Positions 15,860-24,329 of a DNA stretch of 64,000 nucleotides are shown here, piece after piece. Under the pieces are notes generated by a model, which was given only the letters and a program-made list of their open reading frames with translations, was not told the origin of the DNA and made no database searches. Numbering within the stretch: position 1 is the stretch's first letter; every line of letters begins with the position of its first letter. The translations under genes and the position numbers were made by a program. The DNA lies in the NCBI GenBank assembly GCA_964466195.1, contig CAYXMQ010000002.1, positions 62,001-126,000 on the forward strand. Direction: 5' to 3'. Source of the stretch: PFJX01 sp964466195. Lineage in GTDB: Bacteria > Pseudomonadota > Gammaproteobacteria > Burkholderiales > Thiobacillaceae.

Positions 15860-17218
15860 TTATGGCAAATGCGGCGCCGAAAGCCGTCGGTACACCGTCG
15901 CCAGCGCGGCATCGTCGCCGACGTTGCCGGGGAAAATCACCACCGGCAGGTCGGGATAGCGGACATGGTCGGCCGGGCAACGCACCACCGAACAGCCCGG
16001 CAAGATCTGCCCGAGCACGTTGGCCGCCCGCAGCGCGAGGCCGTCGGAGAGCACATCGTTGGAGGTGATGCCGCCTTTGCTGATCAGGAAGCCGAGGCTG
16101 CGCGGCAGAGCGCGCACCACGTCCATCAAAAAAGCCGAGACCGCTTCGCCGAAGGCCAGACGCGCGGCCTGATCGGGAAACCGGCGTTCGCCGCGGCTGG
16201 TGTAGATCACCGCGGTCGCGCCTGCCGCGTGCGCGCGCTCGGCATGCGCCAGCACGCCGTGCAGCAACGCGCTGCGCTCGCCTTCGATGCGATCCACCTC
16301 GACTTCGATAGCGTCGATGCCCGGTTCCTGCAGCAGCTTTTGCAGTTGCGCCGTGGTCTTGTTGACATGCGAACCGACGATGACCGCGCCGGCGGCCTTG
16401 CCTTCGTCGTGGCCGCGCACATAGGCCTGCATCGCCTCGGCCGCAACCGGCTGCGGCGGCAATTTAGCCAGCGCGGTCAGCAGGCTGGCGGCGGAACGAA
16501 ACAGGAAGCGCTTGCCGCGCGCCGCGGCGGCCTGTAATTGCGCGGCGAACTGGTTCAGGTCGGCCTGGGTTTCGGCATCGACGACGCAGCAGCGGTTGCC
16601 GCTGAGCTGCATCAGCCGCTCGCTCAGCGCCGCCGAGGTTGCCGCATCGCCGCGCACATCGGCCAGAAGAAAGCGTTCGACCTCGCCCGCCTGGATCCGG
16701 CCGGCGGTTTTTTCTTCGACGTAGGCGGGCAGATAGCTGTGGCGATAGGCGAACACCGAATCATGCGCAAATTCGGTCTCGGCGACCGGCGTCGGCACGC
16801 CATCGACGAGCAGGTAGTGCACGCTGTCGCGGGTGAAACGGCCGCCCTCGAAAAACGCCGGTACCAGGAAATGCGCATCGAATGGCCCCAGTTCCGCCGC
16901 GATGACATCGGTTTCCACCGGATAGTGCCCGCGCAGCGTGGAATCGGAGCGGCTGACCAGGATCGTATTGAACAGCGTGCCGCCCGCGGCCAGATCGGCC
17001 AGCGCCAGCTTCAGGTTATGGCAGACCTCGCGGCTGATGGCCGCCGCCCGTTGCGCGTCCATGCCGCGGGTGTTGGTCAGCACGAAAAACAGCGGCGCCT
17101 CGTCGAGCAGCGCTTCCTGCAGCGTAATGGCATCCCAGCGCGTCAGCAGACGGCAGGAATGCACCGTCTGCGAGCCGGTCGGGTCGTCGTCGAAAACGAT
17201 GATTTTGGTGGCGGTCAT
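15860..17218 (-). CDS. Four-carbon acid sugar kinase family protein (DUF1537, OtnK-like)
   Basis: The 452-residue protein opens with IIVFDDDPTGSQTVHS, the diagnostic N-terminal motif of the DUF1537 kinases. These phosphorylate sugar acids such as D-threonate, D-erythronate, 3-oxo-tetronate and 3-oxo-isoapionate. LVSRSDSTLRGHYPVE follows in the sugar-binding domain, and the C-terminal nucleotide-binding domain has SKGGITSNDVLSDGL. The start at 17218 (MTATK) was chosen over an upstream Met for lack of family sequence. It lies between the ThDP enzyme gene and glcD. The exact substrate cannot be read from sequence; operon context suggests a C4-C5 sugar acid whose breakdown yields glycolate. Confidence 0.88.
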   Translation of the reverse strand: MTATKIIVFDDDPTGSQTVHSCRLLTRWDAITLQEALLDEAPLFFVLTNTRGMDAQRAAAISREVCHNLKLALADLAAGGTLFNTILVSRSDSTLRGHYPVETDVIAAELGPFDAHFLVPAFFEGGRFTRDSVHYLLVDGVPTPVAETEFAHDSVFAYRHSYLPAYVEEKTAGRIQAGEVERFLLADVRGDAATSAALSERLMQLSGNRCCVVDAETQADLNQFAAQLQAAAARGKRFLFRSAASLLTALAKLPPQPVAAEAMQAYVRGHDEGKAAGAVIVGSHVNKTTAQLQKLLQEPGIDAIEVEVDRIEGERSALLHGVLAHAERAHAAGATAVIYTSRGERRFPDQAARLAFGEAVSAFLMDVVRALPRSLGFLISKGGITSNDVLSDGLALRAANVLGQILPGCSVVRCPADHVRYPDLPVVIFPGNVGDDAALATVYRRLSAPHLP

Positions 17219-17243
17219 GGCATACCTATTCAGGCTCGCTAAC

Positions 17244-17418
17244 GCCCTCCTCATCAAAGGAGGGCCGGGGGCTTTCTACTAGGGGCCGGCCGTGCAAATG
17301 CTCCCGCTCAAGTCGTTCGCCGGGCCGCCCCAAGCAGGAGCCGCCCCCCGCGGGGGGCGGCTCGGATGGTTTTACCGAGCCGGGACACAGCCACGCCCCC
17401 TTTTGAAAAGGGGGCGTG
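17244..17418. repeat. Cluster of three strong palindromes inside the operon
   Basis: Within 175 bp between the ThDP enzyme and kinase genes there are three hairpins. GCCCTCCT/AGGAGGGC lies at 17244-17265 and a perfect 26-bp palindrome at 17338-17363. CACGCCCCCTTTT/AAAAGGGGGCGTG is at 17392-17418. The arm CGGCTCGG of the second can also pair with CCGAGCCG at 17375-17382, giving two competing structures. They may be repeat insertions, processing sites or attenuators. Confidence 0.7.
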
Positions 17419-17437
17419 TTCCATCAGGGCTGTCTTC

Positions 17438-19678
17438 TTATCCCAGCAGTGCGCTCGCCCGCGCCGCCATCGCCGGTCCGGTCAGGCCGTTGAAGGCCAT
17501 GATCTCGCCCGCGCTGGCGGTGGTTTCGCCGCGTTTCCAGACGAACACGTCGCGGCGGGCGGCGCGGGTGCGCAGCATGACCGGCTCCAGCGGGCCGGAA
17601 GGGCCGCCGCTGACGCCGATCAACGCGTCGGCGTCGAACAGGGCATTGAAATGCTCGTCATCCATGAACGCGTTATCCGGCTCGGTAACGGTGTCCCAGG
17701 CCACGTCGCTCGGCCGGTACAAACGGCGCGGATTGGCGGCGCTGACGATGCGCACCTTGTGGCCGGCGGCTTCCAGCTGCTCCTTGGCCTCGAACACCGG
17801 CAGCAGCGCCATGTCGCCGGTGACCGCAAACACCACGCTCTTGCCGCCGCGGTTTGTGTCCGGCGCGGTTTCGTACAGCGCCACGGCGCCGCGCTCGATG
17901 CCTTGCCGCGCCTGCTCCAGCGTGGTGTAAACCGGCAGCGGCGACTTCGACGCGATGATCGCGATGCCCTTGTTGTGAGTGCCCAGCGCCCAGTCGTAGG
18001 CAACCTGAATCTGGTTGGCGTCGCACGGGAACAACGGGTAGACATTGCCGTTGCGCATCTGCGCGGCGAAGTAGTTTTCGATCTCCGGACGCTGATGCGT
18101 CCAGCCGTTGCGGCCCTGCTCCAGCGCGCCGGCGGTGAACATGCAGATGAACGACGGCGTCTTGCGGCGCAGTTCGGCCATCGCTTGCGCGACAGTCTGC
18201 ACAATGGGCCAGCCGTTGATTGCAAAGCTCTCATAGGACAGCCAGATCGAACGCGAACCGAACAGCGCGAGGGCGGCAGCGAGGCCGGCGCAGGCGTCCT
18301 CGTTCAGCGGTTCGTAAACCTGGCCGTTCGGAGCCTGTTGATAGAGGCCGTCTTCCACCGGATGGCGAATCTTCAGCGCGACGTTGATGTTGGCCATCGC
18401 GCTGGCCTCGTTGCCGTCGGCGTTGGTCACCACGAAGCGCGGATCGGCCTCGCCTACGGCGGCCACCAGGGCGCCAAAGGCGGTGGCGGGCACCTGTTTC
18501 TCGCCCGGTTGGAAGGCCTGGACCGGCAGCTTGGGCAGCGGCGCAATGTCGAGCACGTGTTCGGTCACCGCGGTCTTCGCGGCGGGGCCGCCGCCGGCGC
18601 GGCTGAAGTTGTCGCGCACGGTCTGCCAGGCTTGCGGGCTCAACGCGCGGCGCTGCAGGCCGCCGATGATGTGCTCGGCGTCCAGCGTATCGGCCGGATA
18701 CAGGTTGTGCGCCTTGGCGCCCAGCTTGTGCACGCCGGCGCCCTTCAACTGCTTCAGGATCATCACCGTGCGGCGGCCGCCGCCGTTGCCCGCTCCGAGT
18801 GCGCTCTTCGCCGCGCTGTCGGCCGCCTGCAACACGGCGGCGGCAAAGGCCCGGCGGCGGTCGAAGGCGAACTGGCTGCTGTCGACATAAGCGCCGGGCT
18901 GGTCCTTGTCGTCGAAATTCTTGGCGTCGACCAGATACACGTTCTCGAAGCCGTGCCCCTTCCAGTACGCCGTCATTTCGTCATTGCTCCAGGTGGCGCA
19001 CATGGAATGGTGCTCCTGGCTGTAGCCGTTCCAGATCAACACCGGCAGGTAATTGGTCACCGTCGGGTAGGCCGTGTTGAAGTGCATCATCGAGTTCAGC
19101 ACATAGGGTTCGCCCATGCCGCCGTCGCCGATGGTCACCGGGAACAGCGTGCCCGGGTGCAGCAGCGCGCCGGCCATCGCAAAGTGCTGGCCCTGGCCGA
19201 GCGGGCCGGCGGGCGCGAGCAGGCCGGGAATCGCACCGGACAGATGGCCGAGCAGGCCGTGCTTTTCGCGGAAACGGTCGCGCATGTCCTGCACCGTGCG
19301 GATGCCCATGTCCTCCAGCGAGCGGTCCAGGAACATCGCGGAATAGAAGCCGGGCGCGTGGTGGCCGACCTCAGTGACGATGTTGGTATGGCCTAGCATC
19401 ACCAGCGCGGCATAGGCCTCGGCGCTGGAAGCAAAACCGCCCGGGTGGCCGGACGCCTTGGCGGCGCAGATCTGCAAGGTCAGATAACGCAATGCGTCGG
19501 CGGCCAGCAGCGTCTGATAGGCGGCGGCGGGGGAACCGGCGCTGGCGATGGCGCGCTCGCCTTCGGCGATGGCCGGCTGCGCGCCATGCTCGGCAAAGCC
19601 CGGCCAGGAGGGTGCGTAATATTGGATGCCTTCGCAGAATTCGGGTGCGAGCGCAGCGGCGGGGGTCGTGGCATTCAT
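17438..19678 (-). CDS. Phosphoketolase/transketolase-like ThDP enzyme
   Basis: The 746-residue product resembles phosphoketolases. The N-terminal ThDP-binding part has KASGHPGGFASSAEAYAAL, GQHFAMAGALLHPGTLFPVTIGDGGMGE (by its ends GQHFAMAG and GDGGMGE) and LIWNGYSQEHH. A middle part carries ILKQLKGAGVHKLGAKAHN, and a C-terminal domain has GAGG-poor but transketolase-like strands. Relatives of this subgroup are annotated as xylulose 5-phosphate 3-epimerase rather than phosphoketolase, so the reaction is uncertain. The start at 19678 is the first Met downstream of the divergent promoter region. It heads the operon with the DUF1537 kinase and glcDEF and is divergent from iclR. Confidence 0.8.
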   Translation of the reverse strand: MNATTPAAALAPEFCEGIQYYAPSWPGFAEHGAQPAIAEGERAIASAGSPAAAYQTLLAADALRYLTLQICAAKASGHPGGFASSAEAYAALVMLGHTNIVTEVGHHAPGFYSAMFLDRSLEDMGIRTVQDMRDRFREKHGLLGHLSGAIPGLLAPAGPLGQGQHFAMAGALLHPGTLFPVTIGDGGMGEPYVLNSMMHFNTAYPTVTNYLPVLIWNGYSQEHHSMCATWSNDEMTAYWKGHGFENVYLVDAKNFDDKDQPGAYVDSSQFAFDRRRAFAAAVLQAADSAAKSALGAGNGGGRRTVMILKQLKGAGVHKLGAKAHNLYPADTLDAEHIIGGLQRRALSPQAWQTVRDNFSRAGGGPAAKTAVTEHVLDIAPLPKLPVQAFQPGEKQVPATAFGALVAAVGEADPRFVVTNADGNEASAMANINVALKIRHPVEDGLYQQAPNGQVYEPLNEDACAGLAAALALFGSRSIWLSYESFAINGWPIVQTVAQAMAELRRKTPSFICMFTAGALEQGRNGWTHQRPEIENYFAAQMRNGNVYPLFPCDANQIQVAYDWALGTHNKGIAIIASKSPLPVYTTLEQARQGIERGAVALYETAPDTNRGGKSVVFAVTGDMALLPVFEAKEQLEAAGHKVRIVSAANPRRLYRPSDVAWDTVTEPDNAFMDDEHFNALFDADALIGVSGGPSGPLEPVMLRTRAARRDVFVWKRGETTASAGEIMAFNGLTGPAMAARASALLG

Positions 19679-19752
19679 GGCGAGTTCCAGCACAGAAAAG
19701 GACAATGGGAAATACTGTACATAAACACTCAGCTTTTCACAATGCAGGTTAC

Positions 19753-19769
19753 GTTTCATAATGTGAAAC
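19753..19769. promoter_or_regulatory. Palindromic operator for the divergent IclR regulator
   Basis: GTTTCATAATGTGAAAC is a perfect 6-bp inverted repeat with a 5-bp spacer, of the type bound by IclR/KdgR-family regulators. It ends exactly at the base before the iclR start codon and lies 74 bp upstream of the divergent ThDP enzyme start. A half-like TTTTCACAATG lies at 19734-19744. Binding would block iclR itself and could affect both promoters. Confidence 0.65.
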
Positions 19770-20528
19770 ATGAACGAGGACAAAACCTCCCCCATCCAGG
19801 TCATCGACCGCATGGCCGCCCTGCTCGACGCGCTGGCCGCCAAGGACGGCAGCACGTCGCTGAAGTTTCTGGCGGCGGAAACCGGATTGCACCCGTCCAC
19901 CGCTTACCGCATCCTGGCGGCGCTGATTCAGCACGGCTTTGTCGCCCGCGACGAGAGCGGCGTGTATTTGCTCGGCCCGCACCTGCTGCAACTGGCGGCG
20001 AAGGTGCGCGTCGGGCTGGACGTGCGCGCGGCGGCGCGGCCGGAGATGGAATGGCTACGCGACCAGGTCGGCGAAACGGTGAACCTGACCGTGCGCCAGG
20101 GCGACGAAATGGTCTACGTCGAGCGGGTCACGCCCAACCGCATGATGCGGGTGGAACAGCTGATCGGCAGCCGCGCGCCGCTGCATGTCACCGCGGTCGG
20201 CAAACTGATGTTGGGCGAGGCCGGCGCCGCCGCCACACGCGACTATGCCCGCCGCACGCGGCTGCCGTCATACACCGCCAACACGCGGCACGAGATCCAG
20301 GCCCTGCTGGCCGACATCGGCGCCAGCACCGCGCGCGGCTACGCGCTGGACGACGAAGAAGCGGAACTCGGCGTCGGCTGCATCGGCACGCTGATTCGCG
20401 ACGCCACCGGTGCGGCCGTCGCGGGCCTCTCCGTCTCGGCGCCGATCGAGCGCCGGCAGATGGCCTGGGCAGGCCTGGTGCAGGAAGCCGCACGGCGGAT
20501 TTCGGCGCGTTTGGGGTTTGCCGAGTGA
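19770..20528 (+). CDS. IclR family transcriptional regulator
   Basis: The 252-residue protein has the N-terminal winged HTH of IclR proteins (VIDRMAALLDALAA, then LKFLAAETGLHPSTAYRILAAL, shown in parts). The C-terminal effector domain carries RVTPNRMMRVEQLIGSRAPLHVTAVGKLML and GVGCIGTLIRDATGAAVAGLSVSAP, of which only the key words are given. It is transcribed away from the ThDP/kinase/glycolate oxidase operon and probably senses an intermediate of that pathway. The operator ends directly at its start codon, and no normal ribosome site is visible, so expression may be low, leaderless or autoregulated. Confidence 0.92.
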   Translation: MNEDKTSPIQVIDRMAALLDALAAKDGSTSLKFLAAETGLHPSTAYRILAALIQHGFVARDESGVYLLGPHLLQLAAKVRVGLDVRAAARPEMEWLRDQVGETVNLTVRQGDEMVYVERVTPNRMMRVEQLIGSRAPLHVTAVGKLMLGEAGAAATRDYARRTRLPSYTANTRHEIQALLADIGASTARGYALDDEEAELGVGCIGTLIRDATGAAVAGLSVSAPIERRQMAWAGLVQEAARRISARLGFAE

Positions 20529-20595
20529 AGCGGATTTGAGCGGCCGCGCGGCAGCGCAGTAGAGCGGCTTCGCGCAGCAAGCCGCCCCATCTTGG

Positions 20596-20952
20596 CTACG
20601 CCCCCCGCTCTCCCGCCTGGCTTACCGCGCCCTCCCCGTCGCCACCCCAGTCAGCCGCCAACAGGCCATCCCGAACATGGCGATGAAAAGAGGCGTGCGG
20701 CCAGTCCGCCACTCGCGATACCCCTCCATGTTTGACCGGGTTGATCTGCACGTAATCCACATGCGCGCGAAAAATCGCATCGTCCCGCAAGGTGTGCTCC
20801 CAATAGTGCCGTTGCCAGATGCCGCGTGCCCGGCGAACGGCCTCGTGCAAAGGGTCGATCTGCCTGACCAGCAGATCCGACCGTCGCTCCAGCAGGTTGA
20901 CCGTCAAGAAGAACGAACCGCCGGCAAGGAAGTTACGACGAGAGTCCGACAT
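20596..20952 (-). pseudogene. REP-associated tyrosine transposase (RAYT) with internal deletion
   Basis: The 118-residue frame matches the two ends of a RAYT (TnpA-REP) protein. The start SRRNFLAGGSFFLTVNLLERR corresponds to the family N-terminus, and HYWEHTLRDD with HVDYVQINPVKHG matches the region with the catalytic tyrosine. The sequence jumps from EAVRRARG straight to IWQR, so about 50 residues are missing in frame, including the whole HUH metal-binding motif. The junction is near 20820-20828. The protein cannot cleave DNA as expected of the family. REP palindromes of the kind such enzymes mobilise occur at 14298-14366 and 22346-22369. The frame is otherwise open, so the deletion may be recent. 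Confidence 0.8.
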
Positions 20953-21270
20953 GGCAAGGCGACAGCGGGTAACAGGGGTAAACCAGAGCGTAAACGCACC
21001 AAGCAGAACCGATAAAGTGGCTACCCGCAGCAAGCCAGCTAACGCAGCGGAGGACGCGGAGGTCTTCGCTTTTGTGTTTTCGATGCGGCGGATTTCCACC
21101 GCCGGGAGGCGGTTTAGCTCAACCTGTATTACACGTCATTATTGACGAATAACGCGCCACGCTACGCCTCGCAACCGCCCCGATCCCTGGCGATTGAACC
21201 GCTTGCCGGCTCACGTTCTCCACAGTTCCGGCATCGACCAAGCGACAACCGCTGTGCAGCGGCGGCGGCT
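20953..21270. other. 318-bp region without a supported gene
   Basis: The interval between the RAYT remnant and dsrS holds a GC-rich hairpin ACCGCC-GGGA-GGCGGT followed by TTT (21098-21115). It also has a small palindrome CGTCA-TTAT-TGACG (21134-21147). The RAYT frame extends upstream to 21099 but that part has no family match. I see no tRNA, promoter pair or clear terminator here. Confidence 0.5.
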
Positions 21271-22329
21271 TCAGCGCCGCAGTTCGGCGATGTCCTGCTG
21301 CAACGGCGCGACGACCGGGGCGATCTTGCGGCGCATCAGCGAGCCGATCGCGGTGGAGCGGGCGAAGATGGTTTGCACCAGGCTGTCGTTGCATCGCGCC
21401 AGGCGGGCGGCGGCTTCCAGCTTGGGGGCGTAAGCCTGGCAGGCGTCGCACAGCGGTTGGTCGGTCTGATTCCAATCCAGTTCGCCGGAAAAATAGCGGC
21501 CGATCGCGTTCAGCGTGCGGCTGACCACTTCCTGGGTTTCGGGGCGTTCGAGGATTTCCGCGGCGGCGTCGAGCAAGGTCTGGCCCTGGCTGGACAGTGC
21601 ACGTTCGAGCGCGCAGACGGCGGGGTGGCCGGCGGCGAGTTGGCTGGCGAAGGCGGCGCTGACGGCGGCGTGTTGCGGGTGTGCGGCCAGCGGCAGCGGC
21701 AAATGGCCGGCCGCCATTTCGAGGAAGGCGACGTAATGGGTATTGCTGCGCCGGCCCCATTTCCACATGGTTTCCAGGCCGCTCGGGGCGACCGCGCCGG
21801 AATGGATCAGCACGGCGACGGTGTCGATGATGCCGAGGTGATCGTCTTGCAGAAACGGCAGATGTTCGACCAGGAAGTCAGCCAGCACCTGGCCCATCGG
21901 GCCGGCCGCGACGGCCGGGCGGCGTAGCATCAGGCGGGCGTTTTCGATGGTCGGCAAGGTCCACCAGGCGTAGCGCGCCAGCTCATCGGTGAGGCCGGGC
22001 GAATGCACGACGGCGACCACCGCTTCCGGTTCGCCGGTAAGCAGCAGTTTGCCGAGATTGAGGCCTTCCATCTGGCCGTGCCGCGTCCAGCGCGTCAGGT
22101 AGACCGGGTAGCCGCCGGGCGAACCGAGTGCGTGGCCGGACAGCAATTCGCGCACCTGGCGCAGGTATTTGTCTTCGCGGCAGTTGGCGGTCAGCGGAAT
22201 GCTGGCTTCGCCCTTGTCGGTCAGGGCATACAGCGTGAGGCTGGATTCGTCGATACGAATCGCCTTCAAGTCCTGCGCCAGCAGCACTTGCAGACGAAAA
22301 CTGTCTTCCGGGGAGAGGTCTGCGTTCAT
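21271..22329 (-). CDS. dsrS: DsrS-like sulfur oxidation-associated protein
   Basis: The 352-residue soluble protein begins MNADLSPEDSFRLQVLLAQ and contains RIDESSLTLYALTDKGEA, CREDKYLRQVRELL and GSPGGYPVYLTRWTRHGQ. This matches my recollection of DsrS, a cytoplasmic protein linked to the reverse dissimilatory sulfite reductase pathway in sulfur oxidisers such as Allochromatium. No cofactor motif is evident. It is not near other dsr genes in this window; its neighbours are hemL and a RAYT remnant. Assignment rests on recalled family sequence, so a profile search is decisive. Confidence 0.6.
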   Translation of the reverse strand: MNADLSPEDSFRLQVLLAQDLKAIRIDESSLTLYALTDKGEASIPLTANCREDKYLRQVRELLSGHALGSPGGYPVYLTRWTRHGQMEGLNLGKLLLTGEPEAVVAVVHSPGLTDELARYAWWTLPTIENARLMLRRPAVAAGPMGQVLADFLVEHLPFLQDDHLGIIDTVAVLIHSGAVAPSGLETMWKWGRRSNTHYVAFLEMAAGHLPLPLAAHPQHAAVSAAFASQLAAGHPAVCALERALSSQGQTLLDAAAEILERPETQEVVSRTLNAIGRYFSGELDWNQTDQPLCDACQAYAPKLEAAARLARCNDSLVQTIFARSTAIGSLMRRKIAPVVAPLQQDIAELRR

Positions 22330-22345
22330 GGCTTCAACGTGGTGG

Positions 22346-22369
22346 TGCGGCCCGCAAGCGAGCCTCTAC
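22346..22369. repeat. Degenerate REP-type palindrome between hemL and dsrS
   Basis: The segment contains CGGCCCGCAAGCGAGCCTC, a copy of the REP arm at 14344-14366 with a substitution in the right half of the stem and one base missing near the CTCCTA end. It fills most of the short gap between the two genes. Confidence 0.7.
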
Positions 22370-22380
22370 AAAGCGTCCTG

Positions 22381-23667
22381 TCACGCGCCGAGTTTCTCGA
22401 AACAGCGCACGGCGGCGGCCACAGTGGCGTCGATGTCGGCGTCGGAGTGCGCGGCGGAGACGAAGCCGGCTTCGAATGCGGACGGCGCGAGGTAGACGCC
22501 TTCATGCAGCATCAGGTGATAGAAACGATTGAAGGCGTCTTTGTCGCTGTCCATGACTTCAACGTAGGAGGTCGGCGGCGTGGCGCGGAAATAGAGGCCG
22601 AACATGCCGCCGACCGAGTCGGCGCAGGCGAGGATGCCGGCTTCGCGCGCGGCGGCGTTGAAACCGTCGCACAGGCGCCGGGTCTTGGCCGTCAGCGCTT
22701 CGTAAAAGCCGGGCGCCGAGATTTTTTCCAGCGTCTTCAGGCCGGCCGCCACCGCCACCGGGTTGCCGGACAAGGTGCCGGCCTGGTACACCGGGCCGAG
22801 CGGTGCGAGCTTGTCCATGATCTCGGCTTTGCCGCCGAAGGCGCCGACCGGCAGACCGCCGCCGATCACCTTGCCCAGCGTGGTCAGGTCCGGGGTGATG
22901 CCGTAGAGGCCTTGCACAGAGCCTCTGCCGACCCGGAAGCCGGTCATCACTTCGTCGAAAATCAGCACGGCGCCGTGCTTGGTGCAGTTCTCGCGCAGGC
23001 ATTCCAGGAAGCCGGCTTTCGGCTTGATCAAATTCATGTTGCCGGCGACCGCTTCGACGATCACGCAGGCGATTTCGTCGCCTTTGGCGGCAAACAACTG
23101 GTTGACCTGATCGCTGTCGTTGTAATCGAGCACGACGGTATGGCCGGAACAGTCGGCCGGCACGCCGGCGGAACTGGGCTGGCCGAAGGTGAGCAGGCCG
23201 GAGCCGGCTTTGACCAGCAGACTGTCGGCATGGCCGTGGTAGCAGCCTTCGAATTTGACCAGCGTGTTACGGCCGGTGTAGCCGCGGGCGACGCGGATCG
23301 CGCTCATCGTGGCTTCGGTGCCGGAGGACACCAGGCGCAGCTTTTCCAGGCTGGGCAGCATGTCGACCAGCTTTTCCGCCATGCGCAGTTCCATCTCGGT
23401 CGGCGCGCCGAAGCTCAGGCCGAGCGCAGCCGTTTCGCAAACCGCGCGCACCACATCGGCGTCGGCGTGGCCGAGGATCAGCGGGCCCCAGGAGCCGACG
23501 TAATCGAGATACGACTTGCCGTCGGCATCCCACACCCGGCTGCCGGCGCCTTTGCTGAAGAAACGCGGCGTGCCGCCGACCGAGCGGAAGGCGCGCACCG
23601 GCGAATTGACGCCGCCGGGGATGAATTTCTGGGATTGTTCGAACAGGTCGTCGTTGCGCGAGGTCAT
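22381..23667 (-). CDS. hemL: Glutamate-1-semialdehyde 2,1-aminomutase
   Basis: HemL converts glutamate-1-semialdehyde to 5-aminolevulinate, the C5 route to haem. The 428-residue protein has the standard N-terminus (FIPGGVNSPVRAFRSVGG), the active-site entrance GSWGPLILGHADA, and LVSSGTEATMSAIRVARG. The PLP region has LIFDEVMTGFRV and the Schiff-base lysine in TTLGKVIGGGLPVGAFGG. The start at 23667 overlaps the thiE stop (ATGA), so hemL is translationally coupled behind thiD-thiE, a common betaproteobacterial arrangement. Confidence 0.97.
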   Translation of the reverse strand: MTSRNDDLFEQSQKFIPGGVNSPVRAFRSVGGTPRFFSKGAGSRVWDADGKSYLDYVGSWGPLILGHADADVVRAVCETAALGLSFGAPTEMELRMAEKLVDMLPSLEKLRLVSSGTEATMSAIRVARGYTGRNTLVKFEGCYHGHADSLLVKAGSGLLTFGQPSSAGVPADCSGHTVVLDYNDSDQVNQLFAAKGDEIACVIVEAVAGNMNLIKPKAGFLECLRENCTKHGAVLIFDEVMTGFRVGRGSVQGLYGITPDLTTLGKVIGGGLPVGAFGGKAEIMDKLAPLGPVYQAGTLSGNPVAVAAGLKTLEKISAPGFYEALTAKTRRLCDGFNAAAREAGILACADSVGGMFGLYFRATPPTSYVEVMDSDKDAFNRFYHLMLHEGVYLAPSAFEAGFVSAAHSDADIDATVAAAVRCFEKLGA

Positions 23668-24329
23668 GCGGGTTCCTTGAGGGGGGCTTGAAAAAACAGG
23701 TTGAATTCTAGGCTGGCGCGGCCGGGGTCGGGGGCGTCGTAGAGCGCGCTGATCACCGCCAGCAGGTCGGCGCCAGCCGCGATCAGGCCGCCGGCATTGG
23801 CGACGTCGATGCCGCCGATGGCGCATACCGCCAAGCCGGTTTCCTGCTTGGCCGCGGCGAGCAATGCGGGCTCCGCGCGCTTGGCCTGGGGTTTGGTCGG
23901 CGAGGCGAAAAAACTGCCGAAGGCGAGGTAATCCGCCCCCGCGATGGCGGCCGCCCGCGCCAGCGCCAGACTCTGGTAGCACGATGCGCCGAGGATCCGG
24001 CCCGGGCCGGCGGCATCGAGCCGCGCCCGCGCGGTGGCGAGCTGGCCGTCATCCTCGCCGAGATGAACGCCGTCGGCGCCGCAGAACAGCGCGAGATCGA
24101 GATCGTCGTTGATGATCAGGCGGGCGTCGTACTGGCGCGTCAGGCTGCGCAGCGCGACGGCCTGTTGCCGCCGCAGCGCGCTGGCGGCCGGTTTGTTGCG
24201 GTACTGCAAGACGCGGCAACCGGCGTCCAGGATGGCTGCGGTCGCCGCCAGCAGACGGCCGCTGTCGTGCCAGTCCGGGGTGATCGCATACAACCCGCGC
24301 AAGCCGGGCGAGTGCGTTTCAGTCTTCAT
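23664..24329 (-). CDS. thiE: Thiamine-phosphate synthase
   Basis: ThiE joins the HMP-pyrophosphate and thiazole-phosphate moieties to form thiamine phosphate. The 221-residue TIM-barrel protein has GLYAITPDW, VLQYRNKPA, LIINDDLDLALFCGADGVHLGEDD (key part GADGVHLGEDD), LGASCYQSL, DYLAFGSFFASPTKP and AIGGIDVANAG, all at expected positions. It overlaps thiD by 11 bp upstream and hemL by 4 bp downstream. Confidence 0.96.
   Translation of the reverse strand: MKTETHSPGLRGLYAITPDWHDSGRLLAATAAILDAGCRVLQYRNKPAASALRRQQAVALRSLTRQYDARLIINDDLDLALFCGADGVHLGEDDGQLATARARLDAAGPGRILGASCYQSLALARAAAIAGADYLAFGSFFASPTKPQAKRAEPALLAAAKQETGLAVCAIGGIDVANAGGLIAAGADLLAVISALYDAPDPGRASLEFNLFFQAPLKEPA

Noticed and set aside
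17366..19396. Long plus-strand frame opposite the ThDP enzyme gene
   Set aside because: No recognisable motifs; the minus-strand product has conserved ThDP-enzyme motifs throughout.
20953..21099. Upstream extension of the RAYT frame as a longer protein
   Set aside because: The extra 49 residues have no match to the family, whose N-terminus fits the Met at 20952.
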